33,933 bases of DNA. It comes from Candidatus Rokuibacteriota bacterium (GTDB lineage Bacteria > Methylomirabilota > Methylomirabilia > Rokubacteriales > CSP1-6). The notes under the pieces are model-generated. The model searched no databases. It worked only from the letters and a program-made list of their open reading frames with translations, and was not told where the DNA came from. The stretch lies in NCBI GenBank assembly GCA_023249095.1, contig JAHFDK010000035.1:1-33933 (forward strand). The letters are read 5' to 3'. Positions 22,655 to 30,463 of this stretch are shown one piece after another; the first letter of the stretch is position 1; each line of letters begins with the position of its first letter. Both the position numbers and the translations under genes were made by a program.

Positions 22655-25333
22655 ATGTCCGTCGAGCTGTTTCGCCGGGCCCGGCGCGCCGAAGCAAGAG
22701 CCGAGCGCGCCGAAGACCGGCGCCGCTTCCGGCTCGAATTCTTCCGTCAGACGCTCACCCAGGGATTCGACTCCCTCAAGGTGAGACACGCCGAGGGCGC
22801 GTCGGGGCAGGAGTCGGTCCGCGCCCACGCGCGCCTGATGGACGACGTTATCTTCTCGCTCACCCGACTCATCGCCGCCGACGCGGCCCGTGCCCGGCTC
22901 GACGCGACACCGCTGGTGGTGGTGGCGCTCGGCGGCTACGGGCGGAGCGAGCTCCACCCGCTCTCCGACATCGATCTCATGGTGGTCTACGCCGGCGAGC
23001 TGTCGCCGTACGTCCAGCGGACGATGCAGGAGCTGCTCTACTCGCTCTGGGACCTCGGATTACAAGTCGGTCACAGTCTGCGTTCGCTCGACGACTGCGT
23101 GGCGATGGCGCGCACGGACTTCCCGAGCCGCACCTCCATGCAAGAGGCGCGCTTCCTTACCGGCGACCGGCGGCTCTTCGCCCGGTTCCGCCGCGTCTTG
23201 CGCGAGAACGTCTATCGGCGCGACTTCGCCCAGTTCCTCGAGACGACGCTGGGCGAGCGCGACCAGCGGTATCGACGCTACGGCGCCTCGCCGTACATCG
23301 GCGAGCCGAACGTCAAGGAGTCGGCAGGCGGGCTGCGGGACGTCCACACCGCCATGTGGCTCGGCGCCGCGAAGTTCGGGGCCCGCACCCTGCGCGAGCT
23401 GGCCGACAAGGGGCTCATCACGCCGCGCGAGCAGGCGGCGACCGACGCGGCACTGACCTTCCTCTGGCGTGTTCGGAACGAGCTGCACTTCTTCTCGGGA
23501 CACAAGAACGATGTACTCGGGCGTGACCTCCAGCCGCGGATCGCGAAGAACCTGGGCTACGAGAATGACGACACCGCGCTCGGCGTCGAGCGGTTTATGC
23601 GCGACTACTACTTACACGCCCGGGTGATCCACCGCGTGTCGCGCCGCCTGATCGCGCGCTGCCAGGAGACGCTGTCGCGCCGGGGCTCGGCCGAAGGGCG
23701 TCAACGCCAGCAAGCGCTGGCCGACGGGCTCGTGTTCTTCGACGGACAGCTCCATCTCGCCGACCGCGACCCCGGTCCGCTCCGCGCCGAGCCGTCGCGC
23801 CTCATGAAGGTCTTCTGGCACCTGCATCGTCTGGGCTGCGAGCTGTCCCTCGACCTCGAGCGCGCGCTCGAGGACTCCCTCTACCTCGTGGACGGGGGGT
23901 TTCAGCGCTCGCCGGCGGTGCGCGAGCTCTTCCTCGACATTTGCCGCACGTGGGGGCGGGCGGCGCAGACGTTCTCGGAGATGCACGAGCTCGGCCTTCT
24001 GGGGCGGTACCTGCCGGAGTTCGGCGCGCTGACGTGCCTGGTTCAGTACGACGTCTACCACAAGTTCTCGGCCGACCAGCACTCGCTGCTCGCCGTCGAG
24101 CACCTCGAGGCGCTGGCGCCCGGCCAGTCTGCGGAGTCGGAGGGCGCCGCGCAGGTGTTCAATGAGGTGGAAAAGCCCGAGCTGCTCATGCTCGGCATGC
24201 TGCTGCACGACGTCGGCAAGGCGAAGGGGCACGGCCACGTGGCCAAGGGCATCCCGCTGATCCGCGAGCTGGTGGTGCGCATGGGACTCGAGCCCGACGA
24301 CGGCGTGGTGGTCGAGTTCCTCGTCGCGCACCACCTCACACTGTCGCACATCGCGCAGCGGCGAGATATCGACGACCCCAAGACCGTCGCGGATCTCGCG
24401 GCGATCGCCGGTGACCCCCAGCGCCTCAAGATGCTCTACCTGCTCACCTGGGCCGACATGCGCGCGGTGGGGCCCGGCGTCCTCACTCCCTGGCAGGCGG
24501 TGATCCTCCACGAGCTGTACAAGCGCGCCCTCGTCCGGCTCACCGGCGGCCGCGCCGAGCGCCCCAGCCGGCCGCAGCTCGCCGAGCGGCTGCGCGTGGC
24601 CGCCGGGGGCGAACAGCCGGCCCAGGCGGTCAAAGCGCACCTCGCGATGATGTCGGACCGCTACGTCGCGACGACCGGAGTGCCGCGGATGGCCGAGCAC
24701 CTGCGGATGTTGCACCAACTGAGCAACACGTCGGTCGTCACCGAGCTGTTTCACCATCCTGACCTGCGTTCATCGGATCTCGTCGTCGTCACCCGTGATC
24801 TCCCGGGGCTCTTTGCCCTGATCGCGGGAACGCTCGCCTCCCAGGGTGTGAACATCATCTCCGCCCAGATCCACACGCGAGCCGACGGGATCGCCATCGA
24901 CACCTTTCAGGTCAACGAGCCGACCGGCGACGTCGTCACGTCGTCGGCGACTTGGGCGCGTACGCTCGACGCGTTCCGGGCCGTGCTGGCCGGCGACGCG
25001 CAGGTCGCGACGCTGCTCGAGAAGCGGCGGGCGGCCGGCCGCGCCACCACCCTCGCCGGCGGCCCGGCCAAGATCACGCTCGACAACCACCTTTCGGACG
25101 ACTACACCGTGCTCGAGGTGAAGTGCCTGGACCGCCTGGGCCTGCTCTACCTGGTCACGCGCACGCTCGCGGCGCTCGGCCTGGACATCGCGACGGCGAG
25201 GATCGCGACCGAGATCGACCAGGCAGTCGACACGTTCTACGTGCACGACGGCCGGGGGGGGAAGATCGAGGATCCCGACGCGCTGGGACGCGTCCGGGCG
25301 GCGCTCGAGCAAGCGCTCGTGCAACCCATCTGA
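22655..25333 (+). CDS. glnD: [protein-PII] uridylyltransferase/uridylyl-removing enzyme
   Basis: An 892-aa nitrogen sensor that adds UMP to, and removes it from, PII proteins in response to glutamine. Domains in order: a nucleotidyltransferase with GGYGRSEL...SDIDL (93-107), a GlnD-specific helical region, an HD domain with LLHDVGKAKGHGH (H518, D519) for UMP removal, and two C-terminal ACT domains (from about 703, LVVVTRDLPGLFALIAGTLA, and about 817, YTVLEVKCLDRLGLL) that bind glutamine. Length is normal. ATG 22655 is preferred; GTG 22652 and an earlier TTG are also open. It has its own promoter and no gene for PII in the window. An 8-G run sits near the 3' end (HDGRGGK). Confidence 0.94.
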   Translation: MSVELFRRARRAEARAERAEDRRRFRLEFFRQTLTQGFDSLKVRHAEGASGQESVRAHARLMDDVIFSLTRLIAADAARARLDATPLVVVALGGYGRSELHPLSDIDLMVVYAGELSPYVQRTMQELLYSLWDLGLQVGHSLRSLDDCVAMARTDFPSRTSMQEARFLTGDRRLFARFRRVLRENVYRRDFAQFLETTLGERDQRYRRYGASPYIGEPNVKESAGGLRDVHTAMWLGAAKFGARTLRELADKGLITPREQAATDAALTFLWRVRNELHFFSGHKNDVLGRDLQPRIAKNLGYENDDTALGVERFMRDYYLHARVIHRVSRRLIARCQETLSRRGSAEGRQRQQALADGLVFFDGQLHLADRDPGPLRAEPSRLMKVFWHLHRLGCELSLDLERALEDSLYLVDGGFQRSPAVRELFLDICRTWGRAAQTFSEMHELGLLGRYLPEFGALTCLVQYDVYHKFSADQHSLLAVEHLEALAPGQSAESEGAAQVFNEVEKPELLMLGMLLHDVGKAKGHGHVAKGIPLIRELVVRMGLEPDDGVVVEFLVAHHLTLSHIAQRRDIDDPKTVADLAAIAGDPQRLKMLYLLTWADMRAVGPGVLTPWQAVILHELYKRALVRLTGGRAERPSRPQLAERLRVAAGGEQPAQAVKAHLAMMSDRYVATTGVPRMAEHLRMLHQLSNTSVVTELFHHPDLRSSDLVVVTRDLPGLFALIAGTLASQGVNIISAQIHTRADGIAIDTFQVNEPTGDVVTSSATWARTLDAFRAVLAGDAQVATLLEKRRAAGRATTLAGGPAKITLDNHLSDDYTVLEVKCLDRLGLLYLVTRTLAALGLDIATARIATEIDQAVDTFYVHDGRGGKIEDPDALGRVRAALEQALVQPI

Positions 25334-25335
25334 CG

Positions 25336-27936
25336 ATGCTCGGCCGCTACCGCGAGTCCGTGCGCGTCTGGATCGACCCGGTCGGGCTCATGCTCTATCG
25401 GCGGTTCCGCCTACGCCCGAACCACCTGACCATCATCGGGCTCGGCGTGAGCCTGCTGGCCGCAACGGCGTTCTGCACGGGCCGGACGCGGAGCGCGGGC
25501 ATGCTGCTCATCCTGGCCGGTCTCTGCGACTTCTTCGACGGCTCGCTGGCGCGCGTCTCGGGTCAGGTATCGGCGTTCGGCGCGTTTCTCGACTCGGTCA
25601 TCGACCGGTACTCCGACCTGGTCGTGCTGCTCGGCATCGTCGTGCTCTTCGCGCAGATGCCCCACGCGCGCGGCGCCATCGTCGCGATGGCGGGGCTGAT
25701 CGGCTCGATGATGGTGAGCTACACGAGAGCCCGGGCCGAGTCGATCGGCGTGCGCTGCACCGTGGGCATGATGGAGCGTCCCGAGCGCATGATCTGTCTG
25801 ATCGCCGGCGCCCTCCTCGACCTGCTCGAGCCTGCGCTGTGGGTCCTCGCCATCCTCGCGAACCTCACGGCCATCCAGCGCATCGCCTTCACCTGGCGCG
25901 CGACGCGCGACGCCGAGCTCCTGCGTACGCTGCTCTTCGCTGCCGTGCTCCTGGTCCCCGCAGCCGGTGTCGCGGGGTCCGAGACGCCGAGCACCGCATC
26001 CGAGCCCGAGCAAGCCTGGGCGGCGGCGGTGGAGGCGTACCAGGGGGGAGTGGTCGAGCTGCTCATCCGCGAGTTCGGGACCGACGCCGCCCGCGAGAGT
26101 CCGATCGGCGACCACGTCCGCTATCTTCTCGCCGACGCCCTCGCCCGCGTCGACGATCTCGCGGGGGCGCGGACGGCCGCGCTGAGCGTCGCCGAGAAGT
26201 ACCCCACGAGCCGCCTGGCGCCGCGGGCCCTGCTGCAGGCCGCGACGCTAGACCTGCGTGCCGGCCAGGACGCTGCCGCGCAGACCGTACTGGTCCGGTT
26301 GGTCGACACGTATCCTGACGCGCCCGAGCTGCCAGCCGCGCTCTACCTGCTCGGGCTGGCCGCCGAGACGCGCGGCCAGCTCGACGCCTCGGCCCGGGCC
26401 TACCGCGAGATCCGGATCCTGGCGCCGGCGAGCGGCTACGCCGACGGCGCCGAGGACCGGATCGTCGCGCTGCAGACGCTGGGCGTGCACGTGCCGTCCC
26501 TCACGCCGGCGCAGCGGGCCGAACGCGCCGAGCGGCTCCTTCGGGCTGACGTGCCCAACACCGCGATGAGCGAAGCCGAGCGCCTGGTCGACGAGGTCAA
26601 AGGGGACCCGATCGCGGCGCGTGCCCTCCGCGTCATCGCCGACGGCGCGCGGAGGCTCGGCCGCCACGAGTTGGCGGGGCGCACCCTCGGACTTCTCGTC
26701 GACCGCTCGCCCGTCGAGCGGCGTCCCGCGCTCCGGCTCGAGCAGGCGCGGCTCCTCGTGCGGGCCGGCGAGCGGACACGAGCCCTCACCACGCTCGACG
26801 CCGTCGTCTCCACAGGTCCCGACGCCGACAAGGCGGAGGCGCTGTACCTGAAGGGCCGCGTGCTGGAAGACCAGGCTCGCGAGGCGGAGGCGACCGCCGT
26901 CTATCGCCTGGTCGCCGCAAACCACCCGACCCGCGAGGCCGCCGCGGCATCGCTCTGGCGGCTCGGCTGGCTCGCGTACGGCAAGCGCGACGCGCAGGGC
27001 GCTCAGCGGAGCTGGACGCGCCTCGCCGAGCTCGGGAGTGCCGGCTCGTACCGGTACCCGGCGCTCTACTGGGCGGGGCGTGCGCGCGAACAGGTGGGCG
27101 GCGGCGGCGCAGCGGAGCTCTACGACCAGATCCTCACCGAGGCACCGCGCAGCTACTATGGGCTGCTCGCGGGTGCACGCACCGGCCGCGCGTCGGAAGG
27201 CGGCGTGTCTGCGGCGATCTCGCTGCCGTCCGAGCCGCGCGAGGCGCTCGCCGACGATCCCGGGTTCGCGCGGGTCGCCCTACTCCGGCGGATCAATCTC
27301 GTGGAGGACGCAGCCCAGGAGCTGGAGGACGTCGTCCAGGGCTCGGTCGGGAATCCCGTCCGTCTTTACGGACTCGCGAGCGCGTATGTCGAGGCGGAGC
27401 GGTATCACATGGCGCTCCGCATCATGCGCCGGCATTTCCAGGCCCAGGCCGCGACCGGCGATTCGTCGCTGCCACGCGCATTCTGGGAGATGTTCTATCC
27501 GTGGGGATGGCGTGACGACGTGCTGGCCGCCGCGCAGGACGTCAAGCTCGATCCATACCTGGTCGCCGCCGTCGTGCGCGAGGAGTCGAGCTACTACCCG
27601 CGCGCGGTGTCGCGCACCGGCGCGCGCGGGCTCATGCAGCTCATGCCGACGACGGCGCGGCTGCTGGCGCCGGCCGGCGATCTCGACGATCCCGTGTTCA
27701 ATATCCAGCTCGGCACCCGCTTCCTCGCCGGACTCCTGCGCGAGTTCACCGACCCGCGCCTGGCGCTGGCCGCCTACAATGCCGGGCCCAATCGCGTCCG
27801 ACAGTGGTGGGCGGCGCGTCGTAGCGACGACATCGAAGTGTTCGTCGAGCAGATCCCGTTCGACGAGACGCGCCTCTACGTGAAGAGGGTCGTGCTCTCC
27901 TGGGACGAGTACCGTCGGATCTACGCGAGACCCTGA
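25336..27936 (+). CDS. CDP-alcohol phosphatidyltransferase fused to a Slt-type lytic transglycosylase
   Basis: One uninterrupted 866-aa frame from ATG 25336, 2 nt after the glnD stop. Residues 1 to about 194 form a complete CDP-alcohol phosphotransferase: LRPNHLTIIGL, then the full catalytic pattern DFFDGSLAR...GAFLDSVIDRYSD and six hydrophobic helices. It then reads straight into LLRTLLFAAVLLVPAAGVAG (195-215), which resembles a signal peptide or a seventh membrane helix. An extended alpha-helical TPR-like region follows, then a Slt catalytic domain (about 690-866) with VVREESSYYP (catalytic Glu probably E750), GARGLMQLMP and LAAYNAGPNRV. Phosphotransferases of this type end in the cytoplasm, so an added helix would put the transglycosylase in the periplasm, which is topologically sensible. 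There is no stop or ordinary start at the joint. A second start inside cannot be excluded; GTG at 25951 is the only in-frame candidate seen there and gives a poor signal peptide. Confidence 0.82.
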   Translation: MLGRYRESVRVWIDPVGLMLYRRFRLRPNHLTIIGLGVSLLAATAFCTGRTRSAGMLLILAGLCDFFDGSLARVSGQVSAFGAFLDSVIDRYSDLVVLLGIVVLFAQMPHARGAIVAMAGLIGSMMVSYTRARAESIGVRCTVGMMERPERMICLIAGALLDLLEPALWVLAILANLTAIQRIAFTWRATRDAELLRTLLFAAVLLVPAAGVAGSETPSTASEPEQAWAAAVEAYQGGVVELLIREFGTDAARESPIGDHVRYLLADALARVDDLAGARTAALSVAEKYPTSRLAPRALLQAATLDLRAGQDAAAQTVLVRLVDTYPDAPELPAALYLLGLAAETRGQLDASARAYREIRILAPASGYADGAEDRIVALQTLGVHVPSLTPAQRAERAERLLRADVPNTAMSEAERLVDEVKGDPIAARALRVIADGARRLGRHELAGRTLGLLVDRSPVERRPALRLEQARLLVRAGERTRALTTLDAVVSTGPDADKAEALYLKGRVLEDQAREAEATAVYRLVAANHPTREAAAASLWRLGWLAYGKRDAQGAQRSWTRLAELGSAGSYRYPALYWAGRAREQVGGGGAAELYDQILTEAPRSYYGLLAGARTGRASEGGVSAAISLPSEPREALADDPGFARVALLRRINLVEDAAQELEDVVQGSVGNPVRLYGLASAYVEAERYHMALRIMRRHFQAQAATGDSSLPRAFWEMFYPWGWRDDVLAAAQDVKLDPYLVAAVVREESSYYPRAVSRTGARGLMQLMPTTARLLAPAGDLDDPVFNIQLGTRFLAGLLREFTDPRLALAAYNAGPNRVRQWWAARRSDDIEVFVEQIPFDETRLYVKRVVLSWDEYRRIYARP

Positions 27937-28167
27937 TCTCGAAGAGCGGCCGTGGCGGCGGCGCCCGAGACGGTGATGAGTGACTTGATCGTTCGGGGGT
28001 CGATGGACGAGATCGGCGCCCACGTCCGACGCTACCTCGACGCCGGGATTGATACGGCGTTCCTGGCGCTCTCGACGCTCGAGCAGGAGCCCGCGCGCCG
28101 ACGGGACGTGCTGCTGGGCGCGGTCCGCGCTCTGGCGCCGGCCACCCATAGTTCTAGCGGCCCGTAA
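27937..28167 (+). pseudogene. C-terminal remnant of a luciferase-like (F420/FMN) monooxygenase
   Basis: Immediately after the transglycosylase stop, the same frame stays open to TAA 28165-28167. From GTG 27952 it would give a 71-aa peptide. Its core (VRGSMDEIGAHVRRYLDAGIDTAFLAL...LLGAVRALAP) matches the last helix-strand-helix of LLM-class flavin-dependent oxidoreductases. The ~270 residues that carry the barrel and cofactor site are missing. A truncated relic left by a deletion or rearrangement is the best explanation. A small independent gene is less likely because no start signal is visible. Confidence 0.6.
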
Positions 28168-28192
28168 TCACCGTGGATTCATTGCACCCTGC

Positions 28193-28211
28193 GCTGCGCG
28201 CCTTGCGCAGT
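28193..28211. terminator. small stem-loop between convergent genes
   Basis: CTGCGC (28194-28199) pairs with GCGCAG (28205-28210) around a 5-nt loop, with one outer G-U pair. It stands between the monooxygenase remnant and the convergent M48 gene. There is no T-run, so it is only a candidate terminator. Confidence 0.4.
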
Positions 28212-28248
28212 AAGGCGGAATCGGGGGACGTTCAGTGTCCGCTCGGGA

Positions 28249-28995
28249 TCAACGATCTCGAGGCCGTGGTGCCGAACGACCGCCGCCGTCGCCGTGAGAC
28301 CGGCTCAGGACCGGCCCGGGCGCGCGCGTGGTGACCCTGGGGCCGGCCTCGAGCGGCTCGAGCGCGGCGAGGCGGCCGTCGAGCTCGGGTTCCGTCGCCA
28401 GGAGGCGTTGTTCGAAGAATCGGGCGGCGGGAGGATTCACCTCGGCAGCCGCGCGCAAGGCCTCCGCCAGCAGCCGGCGCGGAGAGGCGTGGCCCATGGC
28501 CCCCAGGATCTCGATGGCCCTCTGGTCGGCCGACAGCTGTTGCTCGCGCGAGAAGGCGCGGACGACGATCGGGTTCACGACGAAATCGGCGAGACCCAAT
28601 CCCGGCCAGAAGAAGCCCAGCAGCGCGAACCCGGCCGTGATCGAGAGTGACAGGGCTCGGCGCTGGCCCGCATGTCCCAGGACCTCGTGCGCCACCTTCT
28701 GAGCCACGAGCGCGTCGACGTGGCGCTGGGGCTGGCGCGCGAGCCCCTCGGAGAAGTAGAAGGTGGCGTCTTCGGCCGCGAACGCCGTCACGGCGCTGGA
28801 CTGGATGAGCGCGAACGAGTAGCGGGCCGGATCGTCTCCCGCCCCCTCCGCGGCGCGGTAGAGCGCGTGGGAGATCTTGATGGTCCGCGGCTCCCGGGGC
28901 GACGGATAGTACGCGAAGTCCGGAGGTGTGGGCGGGATGAGCGCGCACCCGGTGCTGAAGATCACGAGGAGTAGGAGCGCGAGTGAGCGACGCAT
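28249..28995 (-). CDS. M48-family metallopeptidase lipoprotein
   Basis: A 248-aa lipoprotein peptidase from ATG 28995. The N-terminus has a signal sequence with lipobox FSTGC (Cys17), so it should be membrane-anchored and face the periplasm. The zinc motif is HEVLGH (H103, E104, H108), with a third ligand expected in the SREQQLSADQRAIEIL helix, the M48 ExxAD-type pattern. Two short hydrophobic stretches lie between them. Relatives such as BepA and LoiP are involved in outer-membrane protein quality control; the substrate here is unknown. The basic C-terminal tail (about 30 residues) looks disordered. Convergent with the monooxygenase remnant and in the same direction as tesA. Confidence 0.83.
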   Translation of the reverse strand: MRRSLALLLLVIFSTGCALIPPTPPDFAYYPSPREPRTIKISHALYRAAEGAGDDPARYSFALIQSSAVTAFAAEDATFYFSEGLARQPQRHVDALVAQKVAHEVLGHAGQRRALSLSITAGFALLGFFWPGLGLADFVVNPIVVRAFSREQQLSADQRAIEILGAMGHASPRRLLAEALRAAAEVNPPAARFFEQRLLATEPELDGRLAALEPLEAGPRVTTRAPGPVLSRSHGDGGGRSAPRPRDR

Positions 28996-29004
28996 TGCCG
29001 GTCC

Positions 29005-29010
29005 ATCCTA
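29005..29010 (-). promoter_or_regulatory. possible -10 box of the M48 gene
   Basis: TAGGAT reads on the minus strand 9 nt before ATG 28995. It fits the short -10-to-start distances seen at several other operon heads here. No clear -35. Confidence 0.3.
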
Positions 29011-29071
29011 GGGAGGGTTCGACGTGAACCCGGCGGAAATAACGACGGGGCGAGAGCCATGTCTACATCTT

Positions 29072-29114
29072 GGGGCGCGCCCCGCGAGAAGCCACTAACG
29101 CAAGGCGCGCCCCG
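29072..29114. repeat. GC palindrome with a direct repeat
   Basis: A perfect 12-bp palindrome GGGGCGCGCCCC (29072-29083) contains GGCGCGCCCCG, which recurs 30 bp later at 29104-29114. The pair lies in the 146-bp gap after tesA and before the M48 gene, both on the minus strand. The 30-bp spacing (about three helical turns) would suit two protein-binding sites on one DNA face, but this could be chance in GC-rich sequence. Confidence 0.35.
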
Positions 29115-29141
29115 TATCGATCAGCCAGTGCGGCCCGATCC

Positions 29142-29768
29142 TTATTTACCCCCTCGGAGCAAGGGGCGCAGGTAGGGCCACAGGCGGTCGGCGATCACCT
29201 GGTGACCGGCGGCCGTGGGGTGAATGCCATCGGGCTGGTTGAGACGGGAGTCAGCCGCGACGCCGTCGAGGAGGAAGGGCATGAGCGTGACCTTCGCGCT
29301 CCGCGCGACCGCCGGGAACACCGCGTGGAACTCCGTCGTGAACTCCGCTCCGTAGTTCGGCGGCATGCGCATGCCCGCGAGCAATATTCGCGCCCCCGCG
29401 GTCTGGAGCCGTGCGACGATCGTCTCGAGGTTGGCGCGCATCGCTTGCGGGCTCTGGCCGCGCAGGCCGTCGTTGGCCCCGAGCGCGACGATGACGATCT
29501 CCGGGCCCGCGCGCAGCACCCAGTCGACGCGGCGGAGACCGCCGGCCGTGGTGTCGCCGCTCACGCCCGCGTTGACCACGCGGTAGGTGTAGCCTTCGCG
29601 CCGGAGCCGCATCTCGAGCCGCGCGGGATATGCCTCGTCGGCCGCGACGCCCCACCCGGCGGTCAGGCTGTCGCCGAGCGCGACGATGACGCTTTCGCCG
29701 CGGACCTCGGCCGGGACGAGGCTCAGCAGCGCGACGCAGGCGACCACGAGCCCGCGAAGTCCGCTCAC
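29142..29768 (-). CDS. tesA: TesA-like arylesterase/lysophospholipase (SGNH hydrolase)
   Basis: A 208-aa secreted esterase from GTG 29768. It has an N-terminal signal peptide (LVVACVALLSLVPAEVRG), then the four SGNH blocks: GDSLTAG (Ser34), NAGVSGDT, GANDGLRG (Asn99) and DGIHPTAAGH (Asp180, His183). The class hydrolyses thioesters, lysophospholipids and aryl esters in the periplasm. It diverges from an ABC ATPase and permease pair exactly as tesA does from ybbA-ybbP in E. coli, which supports the name. TACACT lies 6 nt before the start and no ribosome-binding site is visible. Confidence 0.9.
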   Translation of the reverse strand: MSGLRGLVVACVALLSLVPAEVRGESVIVALGDSLTAGWGVAADEAYPARLEMRLRREGYTYRVVNAGVSGDTTAGGLRRVDWVLRAGPEIVIVALGANDGLRGQSPQAMRANLETIVARLQTAGARILLAGMRMPPNYGAEFTTEFHAVFPAVARSAKVTLMPFLLDGVAADSRLNQPDGIHPTAAGHQVIADRLWPYLRPLLRGGK

Positions 29769-29774
29769 GAGGCC

Positions 29775-29784
29775 AGTGTAGTAT
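29775..29784. promoter_or_regulatory. overlapping tesA/ybbA promoter elements
   Basis: Only 14 bp separate the two divergent starts if ybbA begins at 29783. On the minus strand TACACT (29780-29775) lies 6 nt before tesA GTG. On the plus strand TAGTAT (29779-29784) would lie 10 nt before the second in-frame ATG of ybbA at 29795. Both match the -10 consensus at four of six positions and share bases. Confidence 0.4.
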
Positions 29785-30463
29785 GAGTTTCGTGATGATC
29801 CGGATCCGCGACGTCGTCATGCGCCTTCCGAGCGGCGGGCGGCCCCTCACGATCCTCGACGGGATCACCCTCGACGTCGGGGCGGGCGAGGTGTGCGCGA
29901 TCACCGGACCCTCAGGAAGCGGCAAATCGACTCTCCTCGGACTCGTCGCGGGTCTCGACCGCCCGAGCTCGGGCTCGATCGCCGTCGCCGGTGTCGAGAT
30001 CACGCGGCTCGACGAGGACGCGCTCGCGCGGTTTCGCCGGGGCACGCTCGGCTACGTCTTCCAGTCCTACCACCTGATCCCGACGCTGACGGCGGTGGAG
30101 AACGTCGCTGTGCCTCTCGAGATCACCGGCGCGCCGAATGCGCTCGGCCGGGCCCGTGCGCTGCTCGATGACGTCGGGCTCGGCGACCGCGCGCACCACT
30201 ATCCCGTGCAGCTCTCGGGGGGCGAGCAGCAGCGCGTCGCGCTCGCCCGTGCGGTCGCGCTCGACCCCGGATTGCTCCTGGCCGATGAGCCGACGGGAAA
30301 TCTCGACTCCGCCACGGGCGCCCAGATCATCGAGCTCTTGCTCGCGCTCAAGCGCCGCCGCGGGTCCACGCTGGTGCTGGTGACCCACGACCAGGCGCTG
30401 ACGCGGCACGCCGATCGTGTCGTCACGCTGCACGACGGCCGCATCCTGAACGGCGCCTCGTGA
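29783..30463 (+). CDS. ybbA: ABC transporter ATP-binding protein (YbbA/LolD type)
   Basis: A 226-aa ATPase of the MacB/LolD group that powers the FtsX-like permease encoded next. ATG 29783 and ATG 29795 are both possible; the second (MIRIRDVV) fits the family and the -10 placement better. Motifs: Walker A GPSGSGKS, Q-loop FQSYHLIPTLTAVEN, signature LSGGEQQR, Walker B LLLADEPTGNLD and the H-loop THDQ. Members of this group do mechanotransmission or lipoprotein/lipid handling rather than classical import. It ends at a GTGA overlap with ybbP. Confidence 0.92.
   Translation: MSFVMIRIRDVVMRLPSGGRPLTILDGITLDVGAGEVCAITGPSGSGKSTLLGLVAGLDRPSSGSIAVAGVEITRLDEDALARFRRGTLGYVFQSYHLIPTLTAVENVAVPLEITGAPNALGRARALLDDVGLGDRAHHYPVQLSGGEQQRVALARAVALDPGLLLADEPTGNLDSATGAQIIELLLALKRRRGSTLVLVTHDQALTRHADRVVTLHDGRILNGAS

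Noticed and set aside
25255..25261. Possible frameshift at an 8-G run near the end of glnD.
   Set aside because: The reading frame continues normally through the second ACT domain to a sensible C-terminus, so no error is indicated.
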